Shown here: positions 53,701 to 57,894 of the stretch, piece by piece
Position numbering within the stretch: the stretch's first letter is position 1
Layout: the number at the start of each line of letters is the position of its first letter
Origin: Mactromeris polynyma
Lineage: Eukaryota; Mollusca; Bivalvia; Venerida; Mactridae
DNA: 64,000 nt
Assembly (NCBI GenBank): GCA_032209605.1
Contig: JASFXZ010000004.1
Span: 33,080,401-33,144,400 of the forward strand
Reading direction: 5' to 3'
Notes under the pieces: model-generated
Database searches by the model: none
The model's input: only the letters and a program-made list of their open reading frames with translations
Told to the model about the DNA's origin: nothing
Program-made: the position numbers and the translations under genes

Positions 53701-55993
53701 GTTTAAGGTCACACTTTGAGGCCAAACGGGTCTAAAACATTTTATCCGGACTATTGCCCTGTCATTTATTGAGGAATTTTCAAATTAACTGGCACAAATA
53801 TTCACCATGATGAGACCCATGTATGTAGCTCGAAGGTCAAGGTCACACTTAGAAGTCGAAAGTAAAAGATGGGTTTAATAGATTTGCACGGTATAGCATT
53901 ATAAAACCGTATTATCGACAATTGGCAGGCTCGGCGGCCCGGCTCGAAATGTTTCTCTTTGCTACACCAATGTCATTTTAATGTATTGACACTGAAGTCC
54001 AGTCATACCAATTTATTTCAGGTGAATATATACATGCAAGCCACGCTTGGTATATGTTACGGCAACAAACCATATAAACCTTCGGATCCTATGACGATTG
54101 AGATAGGATCTAACAGTGCCAAGTCTGTTAGCTTTCTAGCCATGCCTTTAAAAGAGGGAAAATTCTCTATCACAATAGTTGCTGTTGTTTCCCACGGGTC
54201 AACCATCATGGCTGATTCTATAAAAAAGGAACTTCTTGTTGAGGTAACATAATGTATACTTAAACTACAGCTTTTTATTAAGAGAGGAGATATGTATTTA
54301 TTTTAATTGTTTAAAATATCTGTACTATATCATGTTGTTAATTTGTTGATGGTTAAGTTTGACTGCCATTGATTTTTCAAAGCGATCTAAATTGTTCTTT
54401 CGCATTTAACTTATGCCTTCCCAAATTACAGTAGGGGGGATCCGAATGACAAAATTAATGACACTGAAAGTTAATATGCAGTTCAATCACCACATGGTTC
54501 TTATTGTTTTATGTTTTTGTCATTCAATGTATGTTAAGAGTATATTTGCATCGTTTAAACAATACTCCAGTTTGTTATGACAAAATGCATATATGCATTT
54601 AATAATCCAAGCACTGTACATGCTGATGGGAACGGTTGTTTTATATGAATGGAAGGAATGTTCACTTGTTTTGAAATAATTGATAATCATTTGTATCTGC
54701 ATGTTCATATACTTAACACCATTAAAAATACAATTATTTCAATTAGCCTTCATTTTGTTCTAAGTGATAAACACGTTTTATTGTTACACAAGTGTAATGT
54801 ATGCATCAAAATAGAAATCAACCTATGGCCCTGGTATTCCTCTTTTATAATTTTTTAAGTGAAGGAAAATATGTTTGATAATTATATCTATTATATCACT
54901 GTGCTGGTGCAAACAAATTGTGTTTGTGTTATTAATGGCTTGGAGTATATAACAATCATAATTTACCATTAATATAACTAATTAACATAATTTGTCATAA
55001 CATTTTCTGAATTTTGACAAGGTCCTGCGAAACATTTCCCTATTTGGCATGGGACCTTTTTCCCGATTATACGCAACACTGTTTGTGGTCTGGGAAACTC
55101 CTTTGGGTCCCGGATATGGTATCCAACATCACTAAGTTTACTGATACCCTTCAAGTCGTTTATGATTGCATTGTAAAATCGTTTTAAGAATTTTGATAGA
55201 ATATGGTCAGCTTTCAAGATCAGGGTTCTTTGGATATCAGCATGTGATAGATATATTATATGTCTAAAAATGTGAATGTTGACCCTCAGATGCAAAACAT
55301 TTTAAGCATTACTTGCTGTGCAGCCAGCTGTATTGATACATTTTGAATGTTTGTCTTCTGCCACAATGAAACAACATGGAAATTCATATTTGAATAGTTG
55401 CACTACCTTAATGGCATTTTGCCTTGAATCTCAAATCATAATTCAAGTATAAGGTAATAAAATCTGAAAATATTCATATCATTTTTGGTGAAGTTCATAA
55501 GGGAAACAGTTAGCAATAAAAATATTTTAATATAGTTATAAGTCTGCATCTTTTATATTATTGTGATATTTTTGTGGCATCGATGCAATTATCCATAAAT
55601 TGAATTGAATTGTTGACATTATATTGATTTCTTATCAATGTACATCATTTTACAATAGAATTCTACCAACTTCATGAAAACCCCTCGTTTTTAGCCAAAT
55701 ATCCTATATTATAAGTGGCAGTTCAAACTAAAATGAAACAATGAGCTAATAAAACATGGAATTTTGATATTTTATCATGTTTCATTTGCAAAATATTATA
55801 CAACATTTCCTAACTAAAATTCAATACTTGCAATGTTATCACATTTTCATGTTCTAAATGTTTATTCCCTTAACAAACATGTAATATGTATTGTATTTTT
55901 AGAACGAAGGAATTGAAGTCCGAGAAACATTTCAAGTTTGTTTAAATCCCTCAAAAGAATGTGTCGAGTCCAAAGACAAAGTAGATACCTTTC
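14746..55993 (+). CDS. Complement C3-like thioester-family protein (partial, 20 exons)
   Basis: Exons: 14746-14943, 15340-15413, 15722-15862, 16426-16468, 17645-17732, 18088-18190, 18385-18615, 32321-32488, 36780-36872, 40664-40729, 43147-43350, 44852-45001, 45293-45367, 46006-46114, 46636-46854, 51413-51563, 51777-51844, 52639-52802, 54022-54243 and 55903-55993. All have AG/GT borders and compatible phases. The joined frame, about 885 codons, has no stop. The order matches C3/C4/C5: MG domains with the hallmark ILQTDKPVYTPRQ, a furin-type KRKKR site, an anaphylatoxin-like cysteine module, an Ala-Arg convertase-type site, then alpha-chain MG sequence (SLPDSITTWYLQAIG). Such proteins are secreted, cleaved, and tag microbes through a thioester. 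Several N-glycosylation sequons are visible (NLT, NNT, NMT, NGS). The signal peptide, most of MG1 and everything from the thioester domain onward lie outside. A gap of perhaps 15-20 residues may exist between exons 40664 and 43147. Confidence 0.9.
15160..15300. repeat. Possible tRNA-derived SINE fragment
   Basis: The plus strand contains GTCGAGGGTTTGATTCCCGC, which resembles an RNA polymerase III B box (GGTTCGANTCC). It is followed by unique-looking sequence. The minus-strand reading frame RRESNPRPSDQ is the usual false translation of such boxes. No clear A box or full cloverleaf is present. Confidence 0.35.
16011..16205. repeat. MITE-like element, copy 2 of the GAGCGCTGCT family
   Basis: It shares ends and interior with 5430-5665: GAGCGCTGCTATGGGATTTA, CATGTGATGTCACTATTTGC, GGGCAAATATTGCT and ACTTAAAGAAGAGGTTGGAA. 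It lies in the intron between C3 exons 15722 and 16426. Finding one copy inside the Harbinger element and one in this intron shows dispersal. Confidence 0.7.
16525..16700. repeat. Three degenerate about 60-bp repeats
   Basis: The motif TGTAGAGCCCTTTACAGCAT and following GTGGCGATATATT recurs three times (near 16533, 16597 and 16655), spaced 58-64 bp apart. It lies in a C3 intron just after exon 16426-16468. No gene is seen. Confidence 0.7.
16896..17160. repeat. MITE with about 55-bp terminal inverted repeats
   Basis: The left end CAGTGCCCGTATTCACAATT and the reverse complement of the right end (CAGGGTCCGTATTCACAAAC) match over about 55 bp, including TTTTAAGACTGAAT and CAGACTTA. TAC flanks both sides (16893-16895 and 17161-17163), a probable 3-bp target duplication. 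The remaining intron to 17644 shows nothing further. Confidence 0.8.
18616..19606. other. Intron sequence upstream of the Ngaro element
   Basis: Start of the 13.7-kb C3 intron. The only structure I see is an imperfect hairpin at 18940-18998: GAAGTG pairs with CACTTC, GCATG with CATGC, and AACTACT with AGTAGTT around a GGGG loop. No protein-coding signal is recognised. Confidence 0.4.
19607..19860 (+). repeat. Ngaro split repeat A1
   Basis: This 254-bp repeat starts AATACATTTTATTACAGTAA and is found again at 26907-27160. I see one difference (C at 19839, A at 27139). It marks the left end of the element and should contain or adjoin the promoter and a recombination core. Confidence 0.9.
20022..20639 (+). 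CDS. SGNH/GDSL-family hydrolase encoded by the Ngaro element
   Basis: From the first in-frame ATG (20022) this is 205 residues. Four SGNH blocks are visible: FGHSF with the candidate nucleophile Ser11, the glycine block GFPGAT, the asparagine block VFVGTNDLY, and the final block DGVHLSDLG with Asp169 and His172. The family hydrolyses esters on lipids or sugars. Its job in retrotransposons is not known. SGNH domains are known from some Ngaro elements. Here the gene lies upstream of gag, just after repeat A1. An open frame without ATG extends to 20007. Confidence 0.85.
   Translation: MVYKVQLFGHSFVTRLYKYIKGSTDLSFTLNLPPQDFLVQYSGFPGATTERLRQKLEYVEDFNPDLVIVFVGTNDLYRKNALSTAAHISDLVDCLKFRLHISEVVVLQTTYRVEPSILPRYPVDIPSFSEAVDELNHRLDNCLKEASSALWRLRGFWSVESLGSVFAPDGVHLSDLGNRKLFNNLRAAVVTYSRRSRPEVIQLSI
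20690..21420 (+). repeat. Degenerate tandem repeats in the Ngaro gag leader
   Basis: Seven or eight units of about 85-110 bp precede gag. Each contains CTTCCGGGGTAATCCCGAGA, followed by GGCACTTGTCT and TATGTCTGAGATTTGTCTG. The piece CGGGGTAATCCCG is a short inverted repeat, so the RNA leader could form a row of small hairpins. No conserved protein is present. Confidence 0.8.
21598..23088 (+). CDS. Ngaro Gag-like protein with cysteine-histidine finger
   Basis: The protein has 496 residues from the ATG at 21598. The first about 240 residues are basic and serine-rich, low complexity, with acidic serine tracts (SSSDSDEASSSGSESDG). A globular middle part follows (DFAELLPVQFGYNNNN; AFMRFVAIYAIRHP). 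Residues about 431-464 carry a finger with the pattern C-x8-C-x4-C-x2-H followed by CGFC and HSAKSC, typical of DIRS/Ngaro Gag proteins. It should bind the element's RNA and build the particle. Its 3' end overlaps the reverse-transcriptase frame by 242 nt. Confidence 0.85.
   Translation: MRGKRKAATTTKSKYSCCPGPSTSKSKAPVQHKGRNALRKHVPDSSDDPTSSEGEVTNSVNTDNRVETLTRKTNNAKKRVTIDTHEDNLSSAGETTPPCDKTRSDTGNKGRHGKRSKSQTSQVPKSKLKRANKTHDSESDASSVSDHPHHRQKSKRRSGKLATNHRGSKYRKVTLSDTESEFYSSSDEDVIQQSKLRKRKHKKGKKSRVMSSSDSDEASSSGSESDGPLDKVLLKEYREMTGKGEQFNPLDAPIVSQVSSKLKKRIWKNKYIDFAELLPVQFGYNNNNDSQFQLKYSRGNSLNIVKAQNHKRINSIDQWTTAFMRFVAIYAIRHPRRTPALMKYGELVRDLEAKHGGYAWSRYDYQFRTLREQVHMRWDRMHPEFWIRATTSSVSVNQQPFRQQRRSVGNTTHFNKYGSSRSKGRSDYLPNTCWLFNRRGACPSNQCFPHVCGFCRGQHSAKSCPIGYKQDNKQTNSQFQAQTSTTQHPKQSRPQK
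22847..24670 (+). CDS. Ngaro reverse transcriptase-RNase H
   Basis: An open frame of 607 codons in the +1 frame relative to gag. Its first ATG lies inside gag, so translation may use frameshifting or an internal start. The reverse transcriptase runs from about residue 160 to 400: VSPIGVVPKKEPGSYRLIHH, the first catalytic Asp region KTDIDSAYRIIPI (about 232), LPMGASSSCAIF, and the catalytic LDDFL (about 302). RNase H follows from about 465: TDASGSIGYGAF, KELFPIV, LHSDNQAVVHIIN and NNLADMLSR supply its acidic residues. The enzyme copies the element RNA into DNA. No stop or frameshift is seen. Confidence 0.92.
   Translation: MALLGQKVDQTISQTHAGFSTEGEHVPQTSASHMCVVSAGDNTLQNPAQLVTNKIISKPTHSFKPKPQPPSIPNNLDLKSSTDHTRVITPIRLKRLQYWLPGYKFTDYILTGFSKGFQLGFIGDRQSFNTTNLKSCLELPNVVESKLKKEVGLGRISGPYEYPPFNDFRVSPIGVVPKKEPGSYRLIHHLSYPKGSSVNDFIDPELATVQYSTFDEAAALVRLLGQGCFMSKTDIDSAYRIIPINPSDYPLLGFKFQGNFYYDRCLPMGASSSCAIFDRFSSGLKWIAQTKLAIKYIIHILDDFLIMGPPNSELCNKDFQVFMDLCVDVGVPIKHEKTVTACTVLTFMGLELDSVAMEARLPQDKLQKLRSLLNTYKHKRKITLRDLQSVIGLLNFCCQVVLPGRAFLRRLIDLTRGILKPHHRITLSKDGRRDLEAWATFIEHFNGKHLLLDHKWVTNDILHLFTDASGSIGYGAFLKTHWFYGSWSEAHQDFHITFKELFPIVLALEIWGTMLSNKCIVLHSDNQAVVHIINKQSCKDSNIMYLVRRLVVVCMKHNIYFRSEHVPGCLNNLADMLSRLQIRDFRRCAPYADANPTPIPEHLVNPP
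24607..25581 (+). CDS. Ngaro tyrosine recombinase (integrase)
   Basis: An open frame of 324 codons overlaps the reverse-transcriptase gene by 64 nt in another frame. It has no ATG before the N-terminal domain (it opens at a GTG), so it is probably made by frameshifting or re-initiation. An N-terminal DNA-binding region is visible (SLAPSTRRSYRAAFNLYQ). The catalytic set is complete: Arg169 in ALLRVGEV, His281 and Arg284 in HSFRIGG, the GRW motif, and the nucleophile Tyr315 in QSYLRP near the end. The enzyme joins the circular DNA copy to the target. Confidence 0.9.
   Translation: MCPVCRRKPNPNPGTSGKSSLKQIVGTLLRSSLAPSTRRSYRAAFNLYQAFHVSHFGRKPAGRISANKLTLFISYCHSSGMKYASICSRISALSYFNQLLGELPSNNNFLVKRVLSGYKRLSPSSDKRRPITIKILRKIISTLHLLFDRKFNIRLFTAMFTLAFFALLRVGEVVSSPSGSHTLAYKDVRVKSKDNSPSQVVISFKHFKHSKAPVTIEIPPYKCNKVCPVRAVHAYSTIHPTARGQFFVNESGSCITTKQFSRILRQCISNIGLDPGLYTSHSFRIGGATLAHSSNFTDSQIRKLGRWQSNAFQSYLRPSSISFK
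25582..26692 (+). repeat. Ngaro 3' untranslated region with repeated motif
   Basis: A roughly 30-nt motif (CATTGACTGACTTAGGCGGC then TTTGTTTTGTG) appears four times, near 25703, 26059, 26199 and 26396, irregularly spaced. The end of the region holds a stem: TCTGGGC (26653) pairs with GCCCAGA (26713), and CATAAAG (26663) with CTTTATG (26689). It straddles the start of repeat B1. Confidence 0.75.
26693..27439 (+). repeat. Ngaro terminal block B1-A2-B2
   Basis: B1 (26693-26908) and B2 (27224-27439) are 216 bp and identical in my reading, starting TGGCGCTATTTTCTGCCCAG and ending TTGATGACCATAAA. A2 (26907-27160) repeats A1. A 63-bp unique piece (27161-27223, rich in CCTCCT) separates A2 from B2. 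The arrangement lets a circular intermediate be restored from a linear RNA. Confidence 0.9.
27440..28261. other. Intron sequence downstream of the Ngaro element
   Basis: AT-rich C3 intron sequence without recognisable gene or repeat. Short minus-strand open frames have no supporting features. Confidence 0.4.
28262..28421. repeat. Pogo-like MITE, copy 2
   Basis: It starts CAGTAAACCTCAATAATAAG and ends GTGTGAATTTACTG, flanked by TA. Internal inverted pairs (TAATAAGACCACC and TTTATTGAGGTGG) would give a long hairpin. It is related to 9603-9758 and 51176-51353. Confidence 0.7.
28440..28758. repeat. 43-bp minisatellite
   Basis: Seven to eight units with core GCGTTTTAAATTGATCTACA followed by AGAATATATGATATCGAATA. 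It lies in the C3 intron right after the MITE. Sequence from 28759 to 29214 shows nothing I recognise. Confidence 0.85.
29215..29256 (+). repeat. Dispersed 43-bp repeat, copy 1
   Basis: GTTGCTACAGGGAATGCCAC and the following ACATAAGACAG are shared with an inverted copy at 50200-50242 and a direct copy at 52374-52416. Here it flanks the start of the 42-bp array. Confidence 0.6.
29295..32180. repeat. 42-bp minisatellite (paired 21-mers), 2.9 kb
   Basis: About 68 units of 42 bp. Each pairs GGAATTTGGACAGTGAATAG with one of GGAATTTGGTCAATGAAAAT, GGAATTTGGTCAGGGAAAAT or GGAATTTGGACAGAGAAAAT. The unit is stop-free in three frames, so overlapping ORFs of 960-1000 codons arise on both strands. They are not genes. 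Larger blocks are duplicated inside the array. Confidence 0.95.
32489..32914. other. Intron start, nothing recognised
   Basis: AT-rich C3 intron between exon 32321-32488 and the 39-bp satellite. No gene or repeat is recognised. Confidence 0.4.
32915..34004. repeat. 38/39-bp satellite array, left part
   Basis: About 28 units of CATAACCATCTATATTGTAT followed by ATAACATTTAATTTCATGT (39 bp) or a form ending TTTCTAT (38 bp). The array runs into the N gap. The same units reappear at 36600-36776 up to the splice acceptor of exon 36780. The 39-bp form is open on the minus strand and gives a meaningless repeat ORF. Confidence 0.93.
34005..34204. other. Assembly gap of 200 N
   Basis: Exactly 200 unknown bases, a fixed-size scaffolding gap. 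It lies inside the satellite array, so the true array length is unknown. Confidence 0.99.
34205..36321. other. 2.1 kb containing only A and T, probable assembly artefact
   Basis: I find no G or C from 34205 to 36321. The first C is at about 36322. Between 36322 and 36600 C and then G return gradually while the 39-bp satellite becomes readable (TAACATTTAATT, then CATAACCATC). It starts exactly at the N gap. This looks like a degraded consensus of satellite reads rather than natural sequence, though an AT-only satellite cannot be excluded. Confidence 0.85.
36322..36779. repeat. 39-bp satellite, right part, reaching the exon acceptor
   Basis: Recovering and then clean satellite units run to TTTAATTTCATG at 36773, after which the acceptor ACACAG and exon 36780 follow in register with the next expected unit. 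Confidence 0.8.
36873..37457. other. Intron sequence, nothing recognised
   Basis: C3 intron between exon 36780-36872 and the nested MITE/Harbinger. Short open frames are not supported. Confidence 0.4.
37660..38175 (+). pseudogene. Harbinger transposase C-terminal half, frameshifted
   Basis: The frame from about 37668 reads YFFIGDDAFALRPTMMKPYS, then NYRLSRVRMVVENSFGILAN, the second and third catalytic regions of DDE_Tnp_4 transposases. It shifts by one base near 37905 into CMVQHNLMRTRYPGL and RDFIPGAWRQGRNLQD and ends at 38175. The N-terminal half with the first catalytic Asp is missing, because the element end lies only about 190 bp upstream. It cannot be active. Confidence 0.8.
38820..39419 (-). 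pseudogene. Harbinger MADF-like DNA-binding protein, broken
   Basis: The minus-strand frame starts at ATG 39419 with a basic serine-rich leader (MAPKKMKMTATKMSAKSRGR). It shifts frame near 39267 into SSQSPRSPSTSSGDG. A MADF-type domain follows (DEELMLEFLQDNPVLWNMN; DKKCKIWEDQAQRMG). An in-frame TGA at about 38911, after GWFKSL, interrupts it, and the frame continues with DNHTRLDMNKSGDG. The protein would be the transposase's DNA-binding partner. The gene converges on the transposase, as is usual. Confidence 0.75.
40508..40648. repeat. Fragment of the CTTAAG-rich MITE family
   Basis: The reverse complement (AGGGACCTGCTTCATAAACA, then CTTAAATC and CCTTAACCGTTGCAG) matches the left half of the MITE at 37458-40114. 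It ends just before the acceptor of C3 exon 40664. Confidence 0.6.
40730..42059. other. C3 intron, possible small exon not located
   Basis: No repeat family is recognised. Compared with C3 proteins, about 15-20 residues may be missing between LQQSTKILFL (exon 40664) and GITRGKLVEHF (exon 43147). I looked for a short phase-0 exon and found no convincing one. Confidence 0.35.
42060..43030 (-). mobile_element. LINE 3' end (C-terminal part of ORF2), 5'-truncated
   Basis: The minus-strand frame 42969-42331 (212 codons, extending upstream in frame to about 43025) reads CIKYWIRLLRM, RTTWASKKTTLLFQFGFGYA and CQLCNSETIEDEVHVVMNCS. That is the C-terminal domain with the CxxC-H-C cluster found after the reverse transcriptase in jockey/CR1-type LINEs. 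The reverse transcriptase itself is absent, as expected for 5' truncation. A run of AACAAT/AATAAT units near 42058-42085 may be the 3' tail. It lies antisense in the C3 intron. Confidence 0.75.
43351..43989. other. C3 intron sequence, nothing recognised
   Basis: Single-copy AT-rich intron between exon 43147-43350 and the 40-bp array. No feature is supported. Confidence 0.4.
43990..44851. repeat. 40-bp minisatellite ending at the C3 exon acceptor
   Basis: About 20 units of roughly 40-44 bp: CCATTGCAGCTGTACATATC followed by CTCTCTTGTCTGGTGTATGT. Many units contain ATTGCAGCTG or ATTGCATCTG. The last unit merges into the true splice acceptor ATACATTGCAG of exon 44852. The open frames on both strands are repeat artefacts. 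Confidence 0.9.
45461..45531 (-). tRNA. tRNA-like pseudogene or SINE head
   Basis: 71 nt on the minus strand fold as a cloverleaf: D arm GTGT/GCAT with AGTGGTTA loop, a perfect anticodon stem ACGGA/TCCGT, and T arm CTGGG-TTCGATT-CCCGG. The acceptor stem has one mismatch, and position 33 is C instead of the invariant T, so it should not work as a tRNA. Anticodon positions read GGC. It lies in a C3 intron. Confidence 0.55.
46636..46854 (+). other. C3-like exon: anaphylatoxin-like domain
   Basis: Exon 15 in the window encodes the start of the alpha chain, four residues after the KRKKR site. The cysteine pattern is C-x6-CC-x27-C-x17-C-x7-C, with CCESGM at 46659-46673 matching the canonical CC-x-DGM start. 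The C-terminal helix reads CIVAFFRACREQLKSFI. Canonical C3a/C4a/C5a have CC-C-C-CC with about 12 residues between the first spacings. Here the last CC is a single C, an extra C precedes the first pair, and the second segment is long. The domain would be released by cleavage at the Arg in TAR (51433-51435) in the next exon. Confidence 0.8.
46855..46969. other. Intron start after the anaphylatoxin exon
   Basis: Donor GTAATA follows TCATATCAG. Nothing else is recognised before the MITE. Confidence 0.5.
46970..47107. repeat. MITE with CAGTCGGACCT ends
   Basis: It begins CAGTCGGACCTCGTTTATTT and ends TGAACTAGGTCTGACTG. The reverse complement of the end (CAGTCAGACCTAGTTCATTC) matches the start. 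TA precedes it. It is probably a pogo/Tigger-type non-autonomous element. Confidence 0.7.
47108..49327. other. Long intron stretch with a duplicated palindromic motif
   Basis: Intron between C3 exons 46636 and 51413. TGAGCGGTACCGTCCAAAAA occurs at about 48528-48547 and again from about 48714 (GAGCGGTACCGTCCAAAAA), 186 bp apart. The first copy forms a palindrome with ACGGTACC just upstream. No coding sequence is recognised elsewhere. Confidence 0.45.
49328..49653. repeat. CTTAAGG-rich palindromic MITE
   Basis: The ends GGGTGGTATTCGCGAAGCAT and (reverse complement) GGGTTGGTATTCACGATTCA are inverted repeats of over 30 bp. The interior repeats CTTAAGGA in both directions. It is similar in design to the MITEs at 16896 and 37458. 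Flanking intron to 50199 shows nothing else. Confidence 0.7.
50200..50242 (-). repeat. Dispersed 43-bp repeat, copy 2 (inverted)
   Basis: The reverse complement reads GTTGCTACAGGGAACGCCAC followed by AAGACAGTGCCTACCCAC, matching 52374-52416 closely and 29215-29256 less closely. Sequence from 50243 to 51175 is otherwise plain AT-rich intron. Confidence 0.6.
51176..51353. repeat. Pogo-like MITE, copy 3
   Basis: It starts CAGTAAAACCTCACATAAAC and ends TTATTATTGAGGTTTTAACG. The interior carries AAGACCACCTCAATAAGAAG and related inverted words. It lies 59 bp before the acceptor of C3 exon 51413. Confidence 0.7.
51845..52638. other. C3 intron with dispersed 43-bp repeat, copy 3
   Basis: The repeat at 52374-52416 (AACTACAGGGAACGCCACAT then ACAAGACAGTGCCTACCCAC) matches copies 1 and 2. 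The surrounding short overlapping frames are not supported as genes. Confidence 0.5.
52910..53130 (+). repeat. Pyrimidine-rich CTCTCTCACTC low-complexity tract
   Basis: About 220 bp almost purely C and T on the plus strand, built from CTCTCTCACT and CCCTCTC words. It is long enough to favour triplex or slipped structures. It gives three overlapping Ser/Pro/Leu-rich false ORFs. Confidence 0.9.
53220..53880. repeat. About 160-bp tandem repeat with AGGTCA half-sites
   Basis: Four degenerate units share GGCACAAATGTTCACCATGA and CAAAGGTCAAGGTCACAC. The TCAAGGTCA words are ideal nuclear-receptor half-site extensions. Repeats of this kind are common in bivalve genomes (general knowledge). The region lies in the C3 intron before exon 54022. 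Confidence 0.8.
54244..55902. other. C3 intron, nothing firmly recognised
   Basis: AT-rich intron. A minus-strand frame 55295-54978 (105 codons, including DLKGISKLSDVGYHIRDPKE) is the only open frame of note. It has no domain I recognise and no supporting context. Confidence 0.35.
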
Positions 55994-56516
55994 GTAAGTT
56001 ATCTGTCACGTGCTTTCTTTTTCAATGTTCCATGTACTTAAAATTGACGAAACCTGAATTTGTATCATTAATTACGAAGGTTCCATATGTTGGACTTGTG
56101 ACATGTTTTAGGTGAATCTTTGTAATTATACATTACATGGTATTCTTATACCTTATGCGACGTTACTATGTGCTTACTTCTCATATGCCAAGTGGGTAGT
56201 ATTTCATTTGATCATGGTCATATAACATGATATCAATTTGATGACACTGCATCAAAGTGTCCATGGATTGCATTTTTGTAAACAAATCAAGATTAGAGAA
56301 ACATTTGATATCTTCAGGATTTGCGAATTACTTGAACAAAGATTTTGATCATTTATATGAAATGTTGGCATTTGTACAGTATAATAAACCATATATAAAG
56401 AAGGCAGAAAGGTTGACAGTACAGATTGCCAACACTCCAAAATTATATCAATGTTGGCTTGTACCTCAGATGATATTAAATACATTGTGTTGATAATCTG
56501 CACTATCACCATCGCT
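55994..56516. other. C3 intron start before the 29-bp array
   Basis: Follows the donor of exon 55903-55993. No gene or repeat is recognised. Confidence 0.4.
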
Positions 56517-57165
56517 GCCGTGATATATATGTATACTGTGGTTCTACCATGATATATATGTATACAGTGGTTCTACCATGATATATATGTATACAGTGGT
56601 TCTACCATGATATATATGTATACAGTGGTTCTACCATGATATATATGTATACAGTGGTTCTACCATGATATATATGTATACAGTGGTTCTACCATGATAT
56701 ATATGTATACTGTGGTTCTGCCGTGATATATATGTATACAGTGGTTTTACCACGATATATATGTATACTGCTGTTCTGCCATGATATATATGTATAATGT
56801 GATTCTGCCATGACATATATGTATAATGTGGTTCTACCATGCTATATATGTATACTGTGGTTCTACCATGATATATATGTATAATGTGATTCTGCCATGA
56901 TATATATGTATACAGTGGTTCTACCATGATATATATGTATAATGTGGTTCTACCATGATATATATGTATACAGTGGTTCTACCATGATATATATGTATAA
57001 TGTGGTTCTACCATGATATATATGTTTACAGTGGTTCTACCATGATATATATGTATACAGTGGTTCTACCATGCTATATATGTATACAGTGGTTCTACCA
57101 TGATATATATGTATACTGTGGTTTTACCATGATATATATGTATACAGAGGTTCTACCATGACTCT
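56517..57165. repeat. 29-bp minisatellite, segment 1
   Basis: About 22 units of TGGTTCTACCATGATATATA followed by TGTATACAG. It is interrupted on the right by LINE sequence. Confidence 0.93.
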
Positions 57166-57890
57166 GAATAAGGGCCATAACTTAAAGCTTTTTAGTATGT
57201 TGTGTAAGACCACAACGTTTCCTATGATGAAATTTTAATCTTGTATTTAGCACTCTTTATAACAGAACGGGCCATGGACTCACAAGATAAGTTTTAATCT
57301 AAAGTAAGACCTAGACATTTGACTGATGCAGTTTGTTCAATAACAGTGCCATAACAATTTATATTTAAAATGGGATCTGATCTTAACTTGGGCTTGGAAC
57401 CAAACAATATAGACTCTGTTTTAAGTGTAAAGAAGTGTTATCAACTAACCATTTACTAACTAATTCAAGATCATCTGATAACTCCTTTTCAATAATTGAC
57501 TTATTTCTACCTGCAAAAAGCATCATCTGCGTAAAGCAAAAGTTTCTTTTTGACTACCGCAGACATATCATTTACATAAATATAAAATAACAGTGGGCCT
57601 AAAATAGATCCCTGAGGAACATCACGTGTAATATTGGAAGATGATGAGAAAATACCGTCAACACCCACAAGCTGTTGTCTATTTGATAAATATGATGTAA
57701 ACCATCTGATAATATCGTGATCAAAGCCTAACGCTTCCATTTTCATGAGAAAAATGGAGTGGTCAACAGTATCGAATGCTTTTTGGAGATCGAAAAAAAT
57801 AATACCCACAAAATTACCCTGATCCAATTGAAACCTAATATAATCAGTAAGGTGTATCAGACAGAGTCTGTTGAATATCCACCTGTATGA
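57166..57890 (-). mobile_element. LINE reverse-transcriptase fragment, jockey/CR1 type, broken
   Basis: The minus-strand frame from about 57890 reads GIIFFDLQKAFDTVDHSIF, then VPQGSILGPLLFYIYVNDM and LLLYADD. These are the catalytic Asp of motif A, the PQGS motif and the YADD-type motif C. After YADD the frame is broken near 57518; remnants continue (LELVSKWLVDNTSLHL, TASVKCLGLTLD) to about 57260. The fragment lies within the 29-bp array, whose units resume at 57895, so it inserted into the array or was carried along with it. Confidence 0.85.
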
Positions 57891-57894
57891 TGAG

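Larger units (their letters stand above)
51413..55993 (+). other. C3-like exons 16-20 in window: alpha chain up to the thioester domain
   Basis: Exon 51413-51563 starts DVTQITARTLEGQ. The Arg at 51433-51435 fits the C-terminal Arg of an anaphylatoxin, and the following Thr starts the C3b-like chain. Exon 51777-51844 carries LPDSITTWYLQAIG, the most conserved segment of this region. Exon 52639-52802 has CIAEPKNIIVTKDFFIQLDL and LPYKAKRFEYFEVKAIIFNY (MG7). Exons 54022-54243 and 55903-55993 continue MG7 toward the CUB/thioester boundary (KKELLVE, NEGIEVRETFQVCL). The last exon ends in phase 1 at GTAAGT. The thioester (GCGEQ-type) exon is not in the window. Confidence 0.9.

Noticed and set aside
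54978..55295. 105-codon minus-strand frame
   Set aside because: No domain recognised, no splice or promoter support, inside a C3 intron; kept only as a note.
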